A DNA stretch of 64,000 bases from Sarcophilus harrisii. Taxonomy: Eukaryota; Chordata; Mammalia; Dasyuromorphia; Dasyuridae. Position 1 is the first letter of the stretch. The number at the start of each line of letters is the position of its first letter. Positions 21,612 through 33,174 of the stretch are shown here, in pieces. Where the stretch lies: positions 280,301,181 to 280,365,180 of the forward strand of contig NC_045430.1 of assembly GCF_902635505.1 (NCBI RefSeq), read 5' to 3'. Position numbers and translations under genes: made by a program. The notes under the pieces are model-generated. The model did not search any database and was not told the DNA's origin. It was given only the letters and a program-made list of their open reading frames with translations.

Positions 21612-22489
21612 CTGAAAAGGGAAAATTACAAAATAAAGTCTTTTTTCTATTTTTTTTAATTTTTAAAATATCCACTTAACATATATTTCTTCTTTTTTTA
21701 AAAAAAAATGTTAATAGGTTTTGTTCTTCACATCCATTTCCTAATATATCACTGCCTTTTAACTGAAAATTTTAAAAGGGGGAAAAGAACAGCTCAGAAA
21801 AATATCAAATGCACTGAGAACATTTGCCATGTTCCACACCTCTAGCCAGCCCTCACCTCCACCAGGAAGAAAGGAAGTCCATCCTCATAACCAATATGTC
21901 CTGTAAGAAGCCAGCCCTCTGGCTGTCATAAAACCCTTTCCTCTCCACACGCCTGTGAGGACAGCAAAGAATCATGAACCTCAGATGAGGAAACAGGCTC
22001 AGAAATGTGTTGAGTCACCCCAGAAAGCAAGATTGGGGAGCAGAGTACTAGGCACCGAGGGGACCCTAATAGCTCAGGCTTCTATGGCATTACTTGGTTA
22101 CAAAGCACTCTCTGGGCACTGGTACCATCCGGCGATTACACCCAGTGCTGGCAATGGTAAGCGTCGCTTCCTTGGCCTGGGCAGTAGTGGGGAGGCCGTC
22201 CAGGGCCTTTCTTCATTTGGAAGGGAACTTGACATGAATGCTGAGCAGCAACCTCCCCCAAATCCCACTATTCCCGAGCAGACCCCATCGTTATAGTCAC
22301 ACCACTGAGACAGCAGACGATGTCACTCTGTTTACTCTTTGTTGATCTAAAAAAGTGTTTGATCCAGGGAAGCAAAACTGGGCCTTCAAGGCTCCTCCAA
22401 CAAGTGATTTCCCATTTATGTGTCCGATTCCTAAATCAAGGGTCTGAACTTCTCACCCAACCCAAAGTCTCTCTTTCCAGCATCACCCG

Positions 22490-22980
22490 TGATCAGATTG
22501 GGAACCGTAATGGCTTTCTCCTCCATCCTGACCCTCCCTGGCTTCTCTGCAGTCTTTGACACTGTCCATCCCCTTGCCCATCTCTCGGTCCTCAGGACCC
22601 CCTCTCCCTGGTCGTCCCCCTCCCTGTCTGACCGCCCCTTCTCGGTTTCTGTGGCTTTCTTTTTTGCCAGTGTTCTCTCTCCCACTTATCTGGAATTTGC
22701 CTATCTCCATGTTGCTTCACCAAAGTATCAGACCCCAAAGTCTCATTTTTGTCTTTGCCTTCCCTGACCCACCCACAACGCCTCTTTGACTCCTTTGTTT
22801 TTCACAAACGTTCACCCTATTGCATTGTTTTACTGGAAATCCCAGGCAAATGTCTTGTCCTTGGATCTTCCTTAGTTTTTGAAAGTCAGTTGATGCCTTT
22901 GTTGTATTTACCCCCCAGATGCTGCTGCAAGTGGACCTTCTGTCCCTCTCTCTTAATCACAGAATTCCCGCCTCTCAGAG
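22490..22980 (+). repeat. L2 LINE ORF2 remnant, sense
   Basis: Degenerate reverse-transcriptase text: 'gcagtctttgacactgtcca', 'tccctgtctgaccgcccctt', and further down 'ttgtccttggatcttcctta'. The order fits L2 ORF2. Confidence 0.6.
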
Positions 22981-24394
22981 TTAACCGCCCCTCAATGGCA
23001 CCGATTCCAATCTGAGCCCCGAGGGGAGTCTCCACTCTGTTGCAGCCACCAGCAGTTAACCAACCTCTGTCTGGAGATTCCTTGTGAGAAAGAGCCTAGA
23101 ACTTCCCAAGGCCATTCTGAGACCGCTCCCATGGTGAAAGAGAACTGCCCCGAGTCTCAGCTGGTCCTGTTACATCCTACCCATCTAGTTCTGCCCTCTG
23201 AGTGATAGTCCTTACAGCAATCATGTCCCTCAGCCTCTCTGGCGGTCTTTTCTCCAGGTCCCCTGTGCCATCTGTAGAGCAAATCCTCTGAACTCAAGGA
23301 GCTTTGCCGTCCTGGCCACCCCTCTGAGGACCTTCCAGCATCCTTCCTGAAGGACGAGACCCAGGATGAACCATGGTCCTCTAAAAGGGATCTGACCACA
23401 CAGAGGTCAGTCCCTGCCCCAGCTTGGACACCAAAAGCAGGGCAGCCTTGGACAGGCCACTTTGACCATCTCATCCATAAAAAGAGAGGGTTCAAACGCC
23501 TAATTTCTAGGGTGCCTCCTAGCACTCATCTGCCACTGCTGGAGACCCACAGAATGATTACCTGCCCTAGGCAAACTTGGTGCTAAGCCCCATTTTGGCC
23601 AAATTTTGTCAGCCCTGCTTGGAAATGATGGAAACCACTTTCTGCGAGTGACTGGGGAAAACATGTTCTCCATGTCAGAAGCCGAAAGCCCGGAGCATTA
23701 GGGGCTCCAGGCTCCCCAACTCCTCTTCCAGCTACTGTGGGGCCCTCGGCTGCCCTCCCTTAAGGCCTGGATCAGCGTTTTGGGTGGACCAGTTAATGGA
23801 TCAGAGGGGGAGGACGGTGCAGGAAGCCCTGGCTCTCTCTCCTGGAGAGTAAGCTTCTTCGTTATCCTCAAGCCCCTCCACCGTGGCCTGTGGTCCCACC
23901 ATGCAGATGGACCCCCAGCCCTGCACATCGTGGCCCCTTTATGCTTGTCGGCTCCAGGTATGCAGCAAGGGCTCCTCCCAAGAGGCGGGGGCCTCCCCAC
24001 TCTCCTGACACCCAGAGGACACCAGTGGGACAAAGGGGCCACGACACTGGCTCTTCTCCCTCTCACCAGCGACCTCTCTATCTTTTTTTTTTATTTTACA
24101 GCTTCCGATTAAACATGTTAAGTGTTTATTTTCTTTTGCTCCCACTTCTTCCCAATAGAAAAAATACCTTTGATGTTGTAAACCCGCCCTCCCTTTCTCC
24201 AGCCTTCCTTCACAGCCCTTCCTCTACCTATACTTTGCTTATCTCATTGTCCTCCCAGGATACTCAGTTTAAATTTTTCAGAGGCCACGTTTTCACCATT
24301 CACAGTTAGGCAATGACAGGCAGACAACTGATCATCACAATGGTTGGACCCTTGTGTGTGGGAGAGGTTTGGGATCAGGGTATGATCTTTGCAA

Positions 24395-24700
24395 TTTCCC
24401 AAAGGATACCCCCAATTCAGGGCCTTTTCTCTGGCTCCCCCAAAGACTGCAAAATGCTGTCCCTCTTCCCCATGTCCTGGCTGCCCTGGCTTCTTTTAAA
24501 TTCTAGCTAAGACCCCCCCAAAAAGCCTTTAGTGATCCCCCTTTTCCTTCCCTCTATTAATTATCCTCCATTTGTCCTGTATATTAACTTATCTGTTTAC
24601 AGGATATCTCATTCTTTAGATTTTGCTTTTCTTTGTGTGCCCAACATTTAAGAGAGGGCCTGGTACACCCTAGGAGCTTAATAATTGCTTGTTGACAATT
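24395..24700 (+). repeat. L2 LINE 3' end, sense
   Basis: Reads 'aagcctttagtgatccccct', 'tatattaacttatctgttta', 'gggcctggtacaccctagga', then 'gcttaataattgcttgttga', the typical L2 terminus. Confidence 0.8.
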
Positions 24701-25317
24701 TGATTTGATTTTTCTTTCTCTAGCTCAATCCTGGGCCCAACTGATTTTAAAATTCATTTTTCTAATGATCCCTGTGGCCCCTGATTTTGTGTTTTCAATC
24801 CCAATCTCTCTCCAACTGATCTGCACAGATATAAGGTACATTTCTGGAGACAGGGCTCTGAGGCAGTGGGCTGCCATTATCCCTCCTTGAAGGATGGGGA
24901 AACAGGCTTTGAAAGGGCAGCCCATCCTGTAACCTCCTCCAAGTTCATGGGCTCATCTAGATCAGTCCTCTCTGCCTTCCCTGAACTGGCGGCGGGTGCC
25001 GGGATGAGGAGGGGGCTGGGAGGGAGGGGTGGGGGGGTGATCGCAGCCAGGTCTTGCCACAGGCATCCCTCCCAATCACCAATGGATGTCTCCTTGCAAA
25101 TCCATCTATTTCCAAACCACACAGAAGTCATGCATGTTTAGGCTCCTCAGGCTGCCTTCGGAGGATTTAAATATGAGGGAAGACATAATTCTTTCAACAA
25201 AGATGACATAAGATGGGTAATTAATGGGGCCCCTGGGGGAGCAGAAAGACACACATCCACTTCCAAGAAGGCAGGAGGCTGACTTCTCATCCTGCTGCCT
25301 CTAGGAGCCGGGCAAGA

Positions 25318-25560
25318 GCCAATCAATCAATCAACAAGTATTTATTAGGCACTTACTAAGTGCCAGGCACTGGGGATTAAGGAAAAAAGAGCTCAAAGAG
25401 ATGAACCAGTTCTTGCCCTCAAGGAGCTGACGATCTAGCCAGGGAAGACACATCTAAGTTCATGGGCAGGAAAGGTGGCAAATGGGGTTGGAAGGAAGCT
25501 AGGGATGTTGGGAGCTGGAGATCAGGAACTTCCGGGCTCCCAGAAAACAGTTTCCAATTC
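25318..25560 (-). repeat. Antisense L2-type tail
   Basis: Starts with aatcaatcaatcaacaagta, then 'gcacttactaagtgccaggc', 'tgccctcaaggagctgacga'. Reverse complement of the L2 terminus with its TTGA-type end. Confidence 0.8.
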
Positions 25561-25794
25561 AGTCCGTGAAAAGTCTCCTCCCCTCAGGTACAAAAACTAC
25601 TCTTTCAAAAAGCCAGTGGGGAGATTTAAAATTCACCAGATAACAAAATGGGGGTTGCACTTGAAGGAAAGGAAGAAGGGAACTTTTTTCCAAATAAATA
25701 TGATAATTCATTTTATCATATGATGAAAATGTAGCCTGGATAATCACAGGGAAATATGGCCAACAGACCAGGCCGTTTTTATTTTTAACCAATA

Positions 25795-26100
25795 TTTCTC
25801 ATTCATTCCACAAGCCTGGATTCATTGTCTACCACATACAAGACACCAATTTAGGCACTGGGGATTCAAAAAAAAGAATCCCAGCAGTAGCCCCTCTCCC
25901 CAAAGAGCTGACATTCTACCCGGAGAGGGGGGATAGTGGAGCTAAAGTTTATACAGAGAAAGAAACCCCAGGTCATTCGGGGAGGGAAGAAGCACCCACA
26001 GCTGGGGGTGTCCAAGGTGGCAGCCCAGGTAAGACTTACTGGTGGAGATGAGGAAGGAGGATTCCGGGCACGGAAGTCAGTGCCAGGCAAGTAATTTGGG
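25795..26100 (-). repeat. Antisense L2-type tail
   Basis: Second copy: 'ttctcattcattccacaagc', 'gacaccaatttaggcactgg', 'ccccaaagagctgacattct', with downstream text like that after the other copies. Confidence 0.65.
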
Positions 26101-26227
26101 AAGCTCTTTCCTAAGACACGCTGGGGGTGGGGGGAGGAGGTAGGGGCACCTGTATGAGACAGACAAGTCTGGTGATGTTCACCATTGGTTTCTTTTGACT
26201 CCTCAAAGGAAAGGCACTTGATGAGGG

Positions 26228-26349
26228 TCTCTGTCTGTCTCTGCTTCTGCTTCTTTCCCTCCTTCCCTCCTTCCCTACCTCCTCTGTCTCTTTCTCTCTA
26301 TCTCTCTGTCTCTGTCTGTATCTACTCTCTCTCTGTCTCCCACCCTCTG

Positions 26350-26404
<55 letters not shown>

Positions 26405-26418
26405 CACACACACATACA
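26228..26418. repeat. (TCTG)n/(TC)n array ending in (CA)n
   Basis: Pyrimidine array with tctgtctc and ttccctcc variants, a near-perfect (TC)n at about 26370-26400, then about seven CA units. Confidence 0.92.
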
Positions 26419-26883
26419 GCGTTGCATAGATTATCTGGTCCATTCCAGTGTAAACTCCTTGAAGGCCAGGACTAGTCTGACCCTTTTCTTTCCTAATTAG
26501 AACATTGGGATTAGCACAAAGTGGCTTTGGATTGACTTTTGGTCTAGACCTGGGATTCTTTAGTACAAGAAATGCCCGGGAGCAAAGTCCCTCTATCAAC
26601 ACAGAGAGACACCTTCTTAGACTTGTCTGGAACATCGTTTTGCTGACTTGCAGGGGCCAAAACATTCAACATGTTTTAAAAGTGGAATTAGAACCCAAGT
26701 GTCCTGAACTTAATAGAGTTTTCTATCCACTTGTCATGTGGCTCCTCCAGAATACTACACATGGGAGAAATGATTCTTAATAACCAATGACTTGGAATGA
26801 TTCAAAACTCCCTTTTTTCGAAAGTCCTGATTTCAGAAGTTTAGTCCCTTGAAGGACATTACTGATCCAACTAAGACCCTAGC

Positions 26884-26898
26884 GGGGGGGGGGGGGGA
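26884..26898. repeat. G homopolymer, about 14
   Basis: G run with potential for length variation and quadruplex formation. Confidence 0.85.
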
Positions 26899-27435
26899 AG
26901 CCCTTGGGCTCTCCTCAGGTTGGGGGGATACATTCTTTGAACAGATTTCTCAAGGCTGGGGTAACTTAAAAGTAAATGATACAATCAAAATTCATTTGAA
27001 TAGGTTCAGACCTTCGCTGTAATATCTATTCTTCCTTAATTGTTAACCAATCAGAGTTGACTGCTAACCTCAGGCACATTCCCTTCCAATGGGCATACAA
27101 GCTGTGAGCCCCCTGCTATGAGTGATCTAAGACAGAGAAGCCAAATGAGTATCCTTTTATTAATAAACATGCTGGTATTATTAATAAAATGATGAAATTA
27201 CCCAGAAATGTTATCTCAAACTTTTAAAATACACGTGTGTATACAGACAGTAGTTAAATAACGTATTTATAGGTAGATATATGTCCATATATGTATATAA
27301 GTAATTAAGCTAGACAGATGTCAAACTAAAATTGAGCATTTAAAATCTAAAGCTGCCAACTTTTAAAAAACAACAGCCATGAAACAAAGGATTATCATTC
27401 AGTAGAAAGTGATTTAATGGTAAAACTTCTCTTAC

Positions 27436-27505
27436 CTTGTTGAAGGAAAGCCATAAGTGCTTTAACCTTCGGAATCTGGCCAGGTCAATGACATCTGTTA
27501 GTTCC
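27436..27505 (-). CDS. LRRC72: LRRC72, first leucine-rich-repeat exon
   Basis: Minus-strand exon of 70 bases between acceptor ttctttccccccag and donor gtaaga. With the two bases carried over from exon 29784-29857 it reads K-ELTDVIDLARFRRLKHLWLS and FNK. The pattern ELTDVIDLxRFxxLKHLWLxxNK is the opening repeat seen in LRRC72-like proteins. It ends on a complete codon, in phase with the 21611 exon. Confidence 0.92.
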
Positions 27506-28309
27506 CTGGGGGGAAAGAACAGTTACTTCATAATAAATAAAGAATGGTAAGTTAATAAGTGGGGCTCGGTCACACTTTAAAGTGTTCTTTAGTTGTTTGG
27601 GGCCCAGAATAAATAAGTACACATCGGCAGAGGTGATTTAATTAGGGAGTAAACTGAGGAGGGACACTTAGGGTCAAATGAACTATATCCTGTGAGCTCT
27701 TGATTTTTTTTTTTTCATAAAAAAAAACCAACTGTGGTTCCTCCCTTTCTTCCCAATAATCACCTGAAAATCACTTCATTAGGTCCCTGACGACCTCACT
27801 AACATCAGAGAAAGAATTCTCCATGTCAACCTCGTTAATTAAGCTTAAGTAAATGGGGACATTTCCCACTCTCATATTCTTGTCCCATCCAATTCAGAAT
27901 TGACCTCAAACCCTGCCATGTAGTCCGGAAGTGGACAAGATGGATTAGCCCTCACTTCCTAACTGTATCACTATTTTGGAATCGCTGAAAAGGAGGGACT
28001 GTCTTCGGAGCACTTCCCCCACCTGAAGCCCATCTCATGCTATTCCCATCTCCAGCAGTCTATAAAGATTTATCTTAATAACCCTCCCCGGGACAAAGAC
28101 GTCTCAGACAATGGTTTCCTCTTCCTCTCCTTGGGGAGGATGCCTGGGTTATCACAGAGTCACTCACTGCAGAAATATTTGCTACCAACTGAAGGAACTG
28201 AACCCGGGAGGAGAAAATGATCCCCTCTTTTCCTCAGGTTAAAATGTCTCCAACCCCCACTGCAACTGCCAACGAGTGGCCCTAGTTCAACTCTACCGAG
28301 TCATGTCGA

Positions 28310-28470
28310 TACTATTTACTGAGCACTTATTCTGTGCTAAACTGGCCAAGCCAAGCAAGGAGACAAAGCGAATCACAATCCAGTTCCTGCTTCGGGGAGC
28401 TCACCAGGGCTTGGTCCGGCGCCTGGCACACACTGGTGTGTAATGGAGGCTGACTGAGTCACTGGCTGTC
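28310..28470 (-). repeat. Antisense L2-type tail
   Basis: Reads 'tactatttactgagcactta', 'ttctgtgctaaactggccaa' and 'cagttcctgcttcggggagc'. Confidence 0.55.
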
Positions 28471-28989
28471 TGAGGGTCGTACGAGTGCAACTTTCTGGAT
28501 GCCAGATCTACTCAGATTTAATCTCATAGGGAAGGCACCGGAGTAGAGCGAAGGCACCGGACTGGAGAAAGTCTATCCCGTTATTCTTGCATCATCTCCT
28601 CTGGGAGCCATGAATTTCAGAATGCAGGAGATGACAACTCAATTGTCTTCTCCCCACGCTTAGGAAATGGGACCAGTTCTGGGGTTTTAAGGAAAACCTG
28701 ACAAACCAAAGCCTCCGGACACCAACAGTCAGAGTTGCAAGTAGCCCCGAGACGCCACCGGGTGGGATCAATCAAAGGAAGTGGGGGGATTTGCCTTGGA
28801 GAAGAAGGAGAACAGAGTAGCCATCTACCCGCATCCTAAGGGCGGTCATGGGGACCAGGTATCAGACGTGCTCTGCTTGGCTCCTGGTGGGCAGGGAGGG
28901 ATTTGGGATCAGGAACAACTGTCTCACCGTGGCCACTGTCTCTGACTAAAATGAGGTAACAGACTCTTGCTGCACAGGGATCTCATATC

Positions 28990-29205
28990 AAAGGAGACTT
29001 TCCTTGGCAAAGATATTGGAGTCCTTGGCCATTTCCTTCTCCAGCTCATTTTACAGATGAGGAAACTGAGGTAAACAGGGTAAAGTGACCTGTCCAAGGT
29101 CTCACGGCTCGTTTGTGTTTGAGAATAGATTTGAATTCAGAAAGATGAGCCTAATTCCAAGCCCAGAGCTTTATCCACTGCAGTGCCACCTAGTGGCCCT
29201 CCCTT
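28990..29205 (-). repeat. Antisense MAR1-like SINE, near full length
   Basis: Reads 'ttggcaaagatattggagtc', 'ccatttccttctccagctca', 'ttttacagatgaggaaactg', and ends 'agctttatccactgcagtgc cacctagtggc' at its tRNA-like head. Confidence 0.8.
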
Positions 29206-29219
29206 AAAATTTATTTATA

Positions 29220-29345
29220 TGTTTTCTCAGCTTCCTCATCTGTAAAATAGAGATTACAATATCTACAATACCTTTCTCACAGGATTCAAATAAGATCAAC
29301 ATGTATAAACTGCTCCACAAATGTCAGGTATTGTTATTATTTTTT
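29220..29345 (+). repeat. MIR-like SINE fragment
   Basis: Contains 'agcttcctcatctgtaaaat' and 'tttctcacaggattcaaata', sense. Confidence 0.6.
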
Positions 29346-29489
29346 CCCTTCTTCCTCCTTCCCTCAAACACCCTCCCAAACCTGCCCTCAGACAGAAGAC
29401 TGTACTCTAGAAAAGCAAAACTGCACCATTTCTGAGGTTGCAACGAGCAGGTCACGGCATCTAGCAGTAAAAACAAGCCCTATCCGTTA

Positions 29490-29575
29490 CGCCGTAAGCT
29501 CCTCAAGCGCAAAGGCCATCCTTTGCCTCTTTGAATCCCTAGTTTAGCACAGCACCTTAATAAATAGTGATTAAC
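29490..29575 (+). repeat. L2 3' end, sense
   Basis: Reads 'cgtaagctcctcaagcgcaa', 'gcctctttgaatccctagtt', 'agcacagcaccttaataaat'. Confidence 0.75.
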
Positions 29576-29783
29576 TCCCCTTCCTTCTCTCCACATCCCC
29601 ACTCCCCTTCACTGACAAGACTAACAGGAACCCCCCTCCCCTTGCTCCCCAATCTCAGCCCCATCCCGAGTCTCAGATCCCAGGGAGGAAAATGGTACCC
29701 ACACGATCCAGGAAGCAATGATGGAACAGGGCACCGGGTCCTGGAAACCCAAGCCCTTCCTAGATCTCAACTACTTTGCTTAC

Positions 29784-29857
29784 TTTCGGGAAAGGAACAG
29801 CTCCAAGACATCAATATCCCTCCTCTGGCCACAGAGCTGCTTCTGATCTTCTATGGC
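29784..29857 (-). CDS. LRRC72: LRRC72, exon just before the leucine-rich repeats
   Basis: Minus-strand exon of 74 bases (24 codons plus 2) between acceptor tatgttaccag and donor gtaagc. It encodes AIEDQKQLCGQRRDIDVLEL, then FLSR and the first two bases of Lys. The string IEDQ..CGxRRDxDVLELxLSRKEL is the entry to the first repeat in LRRC72, as I recall it. It opens at a codon boundary, so the preceding exon must end in phase 0. The candidate exon at 33515-33808 does so. Confidence 0.9.
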
Positions 29858-30224
29858 CTGGTAACATATAATTAATCTGTCAAACCACATTCCAGGGAGC
29901 AAACCCACAAGTCATTTTTAGTCAATCCAATCACAGTGAAAAGTTCAAAAGGAAGGGGAAAGCGGGGCCTCCGCCATAAACTGATAACCCCCAGCCTTCT
30001 GATTACGGTTCACGGCCTCCCGAATTCTGCCCTGCGAACATCACTATGAATTTTACCCCCCCGAGGAACCCACCGCCACGTGCTTGGGTTCCGAAGGCCA
30101 GGGTGAGCTTTTAGGCAAAAGTCCCGGCCTTGGCCACTGTGGGAGAGCACTTAGGATATGGAACATTGTCTTTTTATTGTTTTCTTAGGGAGCAGGAAGA
30201 TCAATCACTGAGGCACTGGGGAGC

Positions 30225-30673
30225 AGGCAGGTGGGAGGGCTGGAAGAAGAGTCAGTAAGAACGGGCTAAAAATTCTGAGTCTTGACACTTACTCCCCGGG
30301 CAAGTCCCTTAATCTGCCCCAGACTGATGCCCTCACCTCCCAGGGCTGCAATGAGCCCTAAATGAGACAAGGGCTATAGAAACTTCATTATTTTGGGGGA
30401 GTAAAAATCTACTCAATGTCCTAGAGGATTGAGGCTTTGCAAACTTGAGTTTGTTGCATTGTTTTATTTATTTGAGGGGTAATTCAGCATGGCATAAAAT
30501 GCTGAAGCTGGAGCTGGAAACATGGGTTCAAATCTCACTCTGGAAAGTGGCAGCTGCATGATGCTCAGTAAATCGTAATCTCACTAAGCCTGTAAATGAA
30601 GAGGTTGGAAGAGATGGCTAATTCTTTAATCTTATACCCTAGGGAAGAGGGGAAAAAAAAAAAAAAAAAAAAA
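30225..30673 (+). repeat. MIR fragment and SINE with A-rich end
   Basis: 30225-30385: 'ctccccgggcaagtccctta' MIR core. 30485-30620: 'catgggttcaaatctcactc' and a degenerate tail. A run of about 22 A follows at 30652-30673. Confidence 0.55.
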
Positions 30674-31349
30674 GGATGGACTAAGCTTTTGTACAGGGCC
30701 CTCTATGGGCCAGGCACTGAGCTAAGCTCTTTTTAAAATCAATATTGTCTCATGTCCTCCTATCCCTAATCTGTCAATGGGTCAAGGTCAGGGAGAAGAT
30801 GAGGAGCTGAAAAATTTAGAGCCATACCAGACTCTAGATTTCTAATCTTAAACTACTTCTACTAATCTGTGAATTAAGCTTAATTCTGGGTCCTGGAAAA
30901 TTCACAGGAATATAGAATTCACAGGCCTTAGAAATGTTCAACCTAGTTGATTTATCCAGATGAATGATTTCAGGGTAGGGAGCTCTCAGTGTGCAAACTC
31001 TTTCCATGGATAGGATGTTCCAGCTCAGAGTCGGCTGGGTTACTGGGAAGTTAGCTATGAACGGTCTAATAACCAGGATGTGTCACAGACAAGTCTTCAA
31101 CCCAAGTGGGTATTCCTAACTCCACGGCCTGCTCCCCTCCATCCACTCCAATGGGCTGATGTGTGGCCTCTTCATTTAACGTAAATGAAATCGAAGTACT
31201 AAGCAGACAAGACCCAAATATTGACTAGAAGCAGAGCTTTTCTCCCTTCCCACTTTAGCCTGAGATGATGCCCTTTTTAGTAGAGATGAGTAGCTCCTGG
31301 ACACATTGGAAGTGCCAACTAATTAAACATTTGGAACAAAGATTCACCT

Positions 31350-31480
31350 TATATATATGTAATATATTATTATATTATTTTATATTATGAATTAATAATT
31401 AAACCAAAATAAATTACATTAATAATTAAATAATTAATATTAATATATTATATTAATATGTAATATTCACATTATAAATG
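31350..31480. repeat. AT-rich palindromic tract
   Basis: About 130 bases almost wholly A/T (tatattattatattatttta, attaatattaatatattata), with several self-complementary blocks that could extrude. Confidence 0.8.
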
Positions 31481-31589
31481 TGAATAATCCAGAATTGAAC
31501 CATAGTTTGAAATGTAAGAGACTACAGGGAAACACTGAAGGCAGCAACCTGGAAAACACTTTGCTTTTGGGTGGAAAGCAGCAAGAATC

Positions 31590-31710
31590 TGTCTGGATTT
31601 GAAGTCAGAGGGTTCCCATCCCAGTTCTACCACATCATCACTTCACCTGTCTGTTCAAAAAGGAGGGGGCGACTTTTCTGGGGCTATATTCAATCAACAA
31701 ACAATCTGAT
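31590..31710 (+). repeat. MIR-like SINE fragment
   Basis: Contains 'gatttgaagtcagagggttc ccatcccagttctaccacat', sense MIR core. Confidence 0.5.
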
Positions 31711-32164
31711 GATCTTTCATAAGTCATCTGTGACATGATTTCTCATTTCATCGGTGCTTTTCCACTTAACATCCCCTAGGAAGTGGGAGGCAATATTAAT
31801 AGGTATCTAGGTGGTAAAAAGACCACTAAATAGAGCACTCCAAGCAGAGATGGGCTCTGATGTGAGACTGGGGCCCCAAGACTGGGTGGTGTCCAGAAGC
31901 ACAACAAAAGAGAGGCCAGTCTTGGGATCTGAGCTCTTGAGCCAGCCAGGACCTGGGGGGGGCCCATCAACAATAATGCTCTCTGAACCCAGACAAGGGA
32001 TGCGTCTTTCTTATGGTTGATAAAGGCAGGGCTGGGCTTCTAGTAAATGGGTTAAACCCCCATCAAAGGTGGGAGGCCAAAGGGAAGGCAAAGCCTGGAA
32101 AATACCAGTCTAGTCAGGAGAGAAACAACTTCCACAGAATCCTCGGTTATAAACAAAGGAGATG

Positions 32165-32400
32165 AGGAATTAAGACTGTAACTGCCGACATTTATATAAT
32201 GTTCTAACCTTTACAAAGCCCTGCCCAGACAGTCTGTGATTTGAACCTCGAGGCTCTGTAAGATTGGGATCGTTATCATGCCCTACAAACGAACAACCAC
32301 CAGAGCAGTTCAGCCAGGGAGTGTCACAGGGGGGTGTCACAGGGGGATCTGGACTCAGCTCTTCCCTCTGCCAAGTCCAGGACATTGTCCCTGATACCCC
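32165..32400 (-). repeat. Antisense THER/MIR SINE
   Basis: Contains 'tttatataatgttctaacct', 'ttacaaagccctgcccagac' and a GTCACAGG type core in antisense order. Confidence 0.55.
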
Positions 32401-33059
32401 TTAGCCTCTGACTGTGACCTTAAGGACTTGGACATCACAGATGGACTCATCAAGTGTGAATGAAGGATGAATGAGAATGTATTCAGTGGTTTCTAGGGGC
32501 AAAGATGGCCCGGCATCCTGTCTCCTGGGTCCCTGCCATAGGCTAAGGGCTGGGCAGTTTGCTAACCATGGCTAATCAGTCTGTTAACCCACCCCATCCC
32601 CCTCCAGTCCAACAAGCATTTAAGCACCTACTTGGTTCAAAGGACCTGGAAATGAAGGGTGAAACGAAGCCCCGTTCTCGGTCTCTCCCACCCATGAGGC
32701 ATTGGGCAAGCTTGGGACCCTAGAAAGCTTTCTGGAGCCCAACCTTCCTCCTTTCCAGGGTGAGCTCCCCAAACTAGAATGGCTCTCTCTTCAAACCCCT
32801 CTGCTGTCTGTCCTTCCCCCAAACCTGAAGGTCTAGGAGACATCCCTGGCCCGGATTTCTGTTAGGGGGAGGCCAAGAAACCCCACAATCCATTCTTTCC
32901 AAAGATCCACATCCCCTTCTCCCAGACAACCCCCCAAAGCAGACTATCTGGGCAGGGAGGTGGGACGGCCTCATTTAGGTGTCAAGTACTCCAGTGAAAA
33001 ATATTGTTTGCCTTGACAGCCCTAGAACAGAGTCTGGGCCCTGCTCCAGAGCTCAGAGA

Positions 33060-33101
33060 TTAATAATAATAATAATAACAATTATTATTATTATTATTAT
33101 T
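33060..33101. repeat. (AAT)n(ATT)n, self-complementary
   Basis: About six TAA/AAT units followed by about seven ATT units, forming an inverted repeat around 'acaatt'. Confidence 0.9.
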
Positions 33102-33174
33102 GGGTTGCCTCAAACCAAACCAGGCTCAGCTGTATTGAAATGGATTGGCCTGACCTGAAGGGGACTGGATTTTA

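Larger units (their letters stand above)
21612..27435 (-). other. LRRC72: LRRC72 intron
   Basis: 5.8 kb with L2 ORF2 remnants (22490-22980), an L2 3' end (24395-24700), two antisense L2-type tails (25318-25560 and 25795-26100) and a TC/CA array (26228-26418). Between 23020 and 24390 only a short MIR-like piece (about 23430-23540) is seen. A possible antisense L1 3' tail lies near 21640-21790. The stretch 26500-27400 is unclassified. Confidence 0.7.
27506..29783 (-). other. LRRC72: LRRC72 intron
   Basis: 2.3 kb with an antisense L2 tail (28310-28470), an antisense MAR1-like SINE (28990-29205), a MIR fragment (29220-29345) and an L2 3' end (29490-29575). 27560-28300 and 28480-28980 show nothing recognisable. 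Confidence 0.7.
29858..33174 (-). other. Probable first LRRC72 intron / upstream region
   Basis: Holds MIR/SINE pieces at about 30225-30385, 30485-30620, 31590-31710 (+) and 32165-32400 (-), a poly-A run at 30652-30673, an AT-rich palindromic stretch at 31350-31480 and a short (AAT)n(ATT)n at 33060-33101. 30680-31340 and 32410-33050 show nothing I recognise. Confidence 0.5.

Noticed and set aside
26940-27175. LTR-like cues: a CCAAT box (aaccaatcagag) and an AATAAA-type signal 120 bases on
   Set aside because: No matching second LTR, no clear TG..CA ends, no target repeat and no internal viral region. Too little to call a retroviral fossil.
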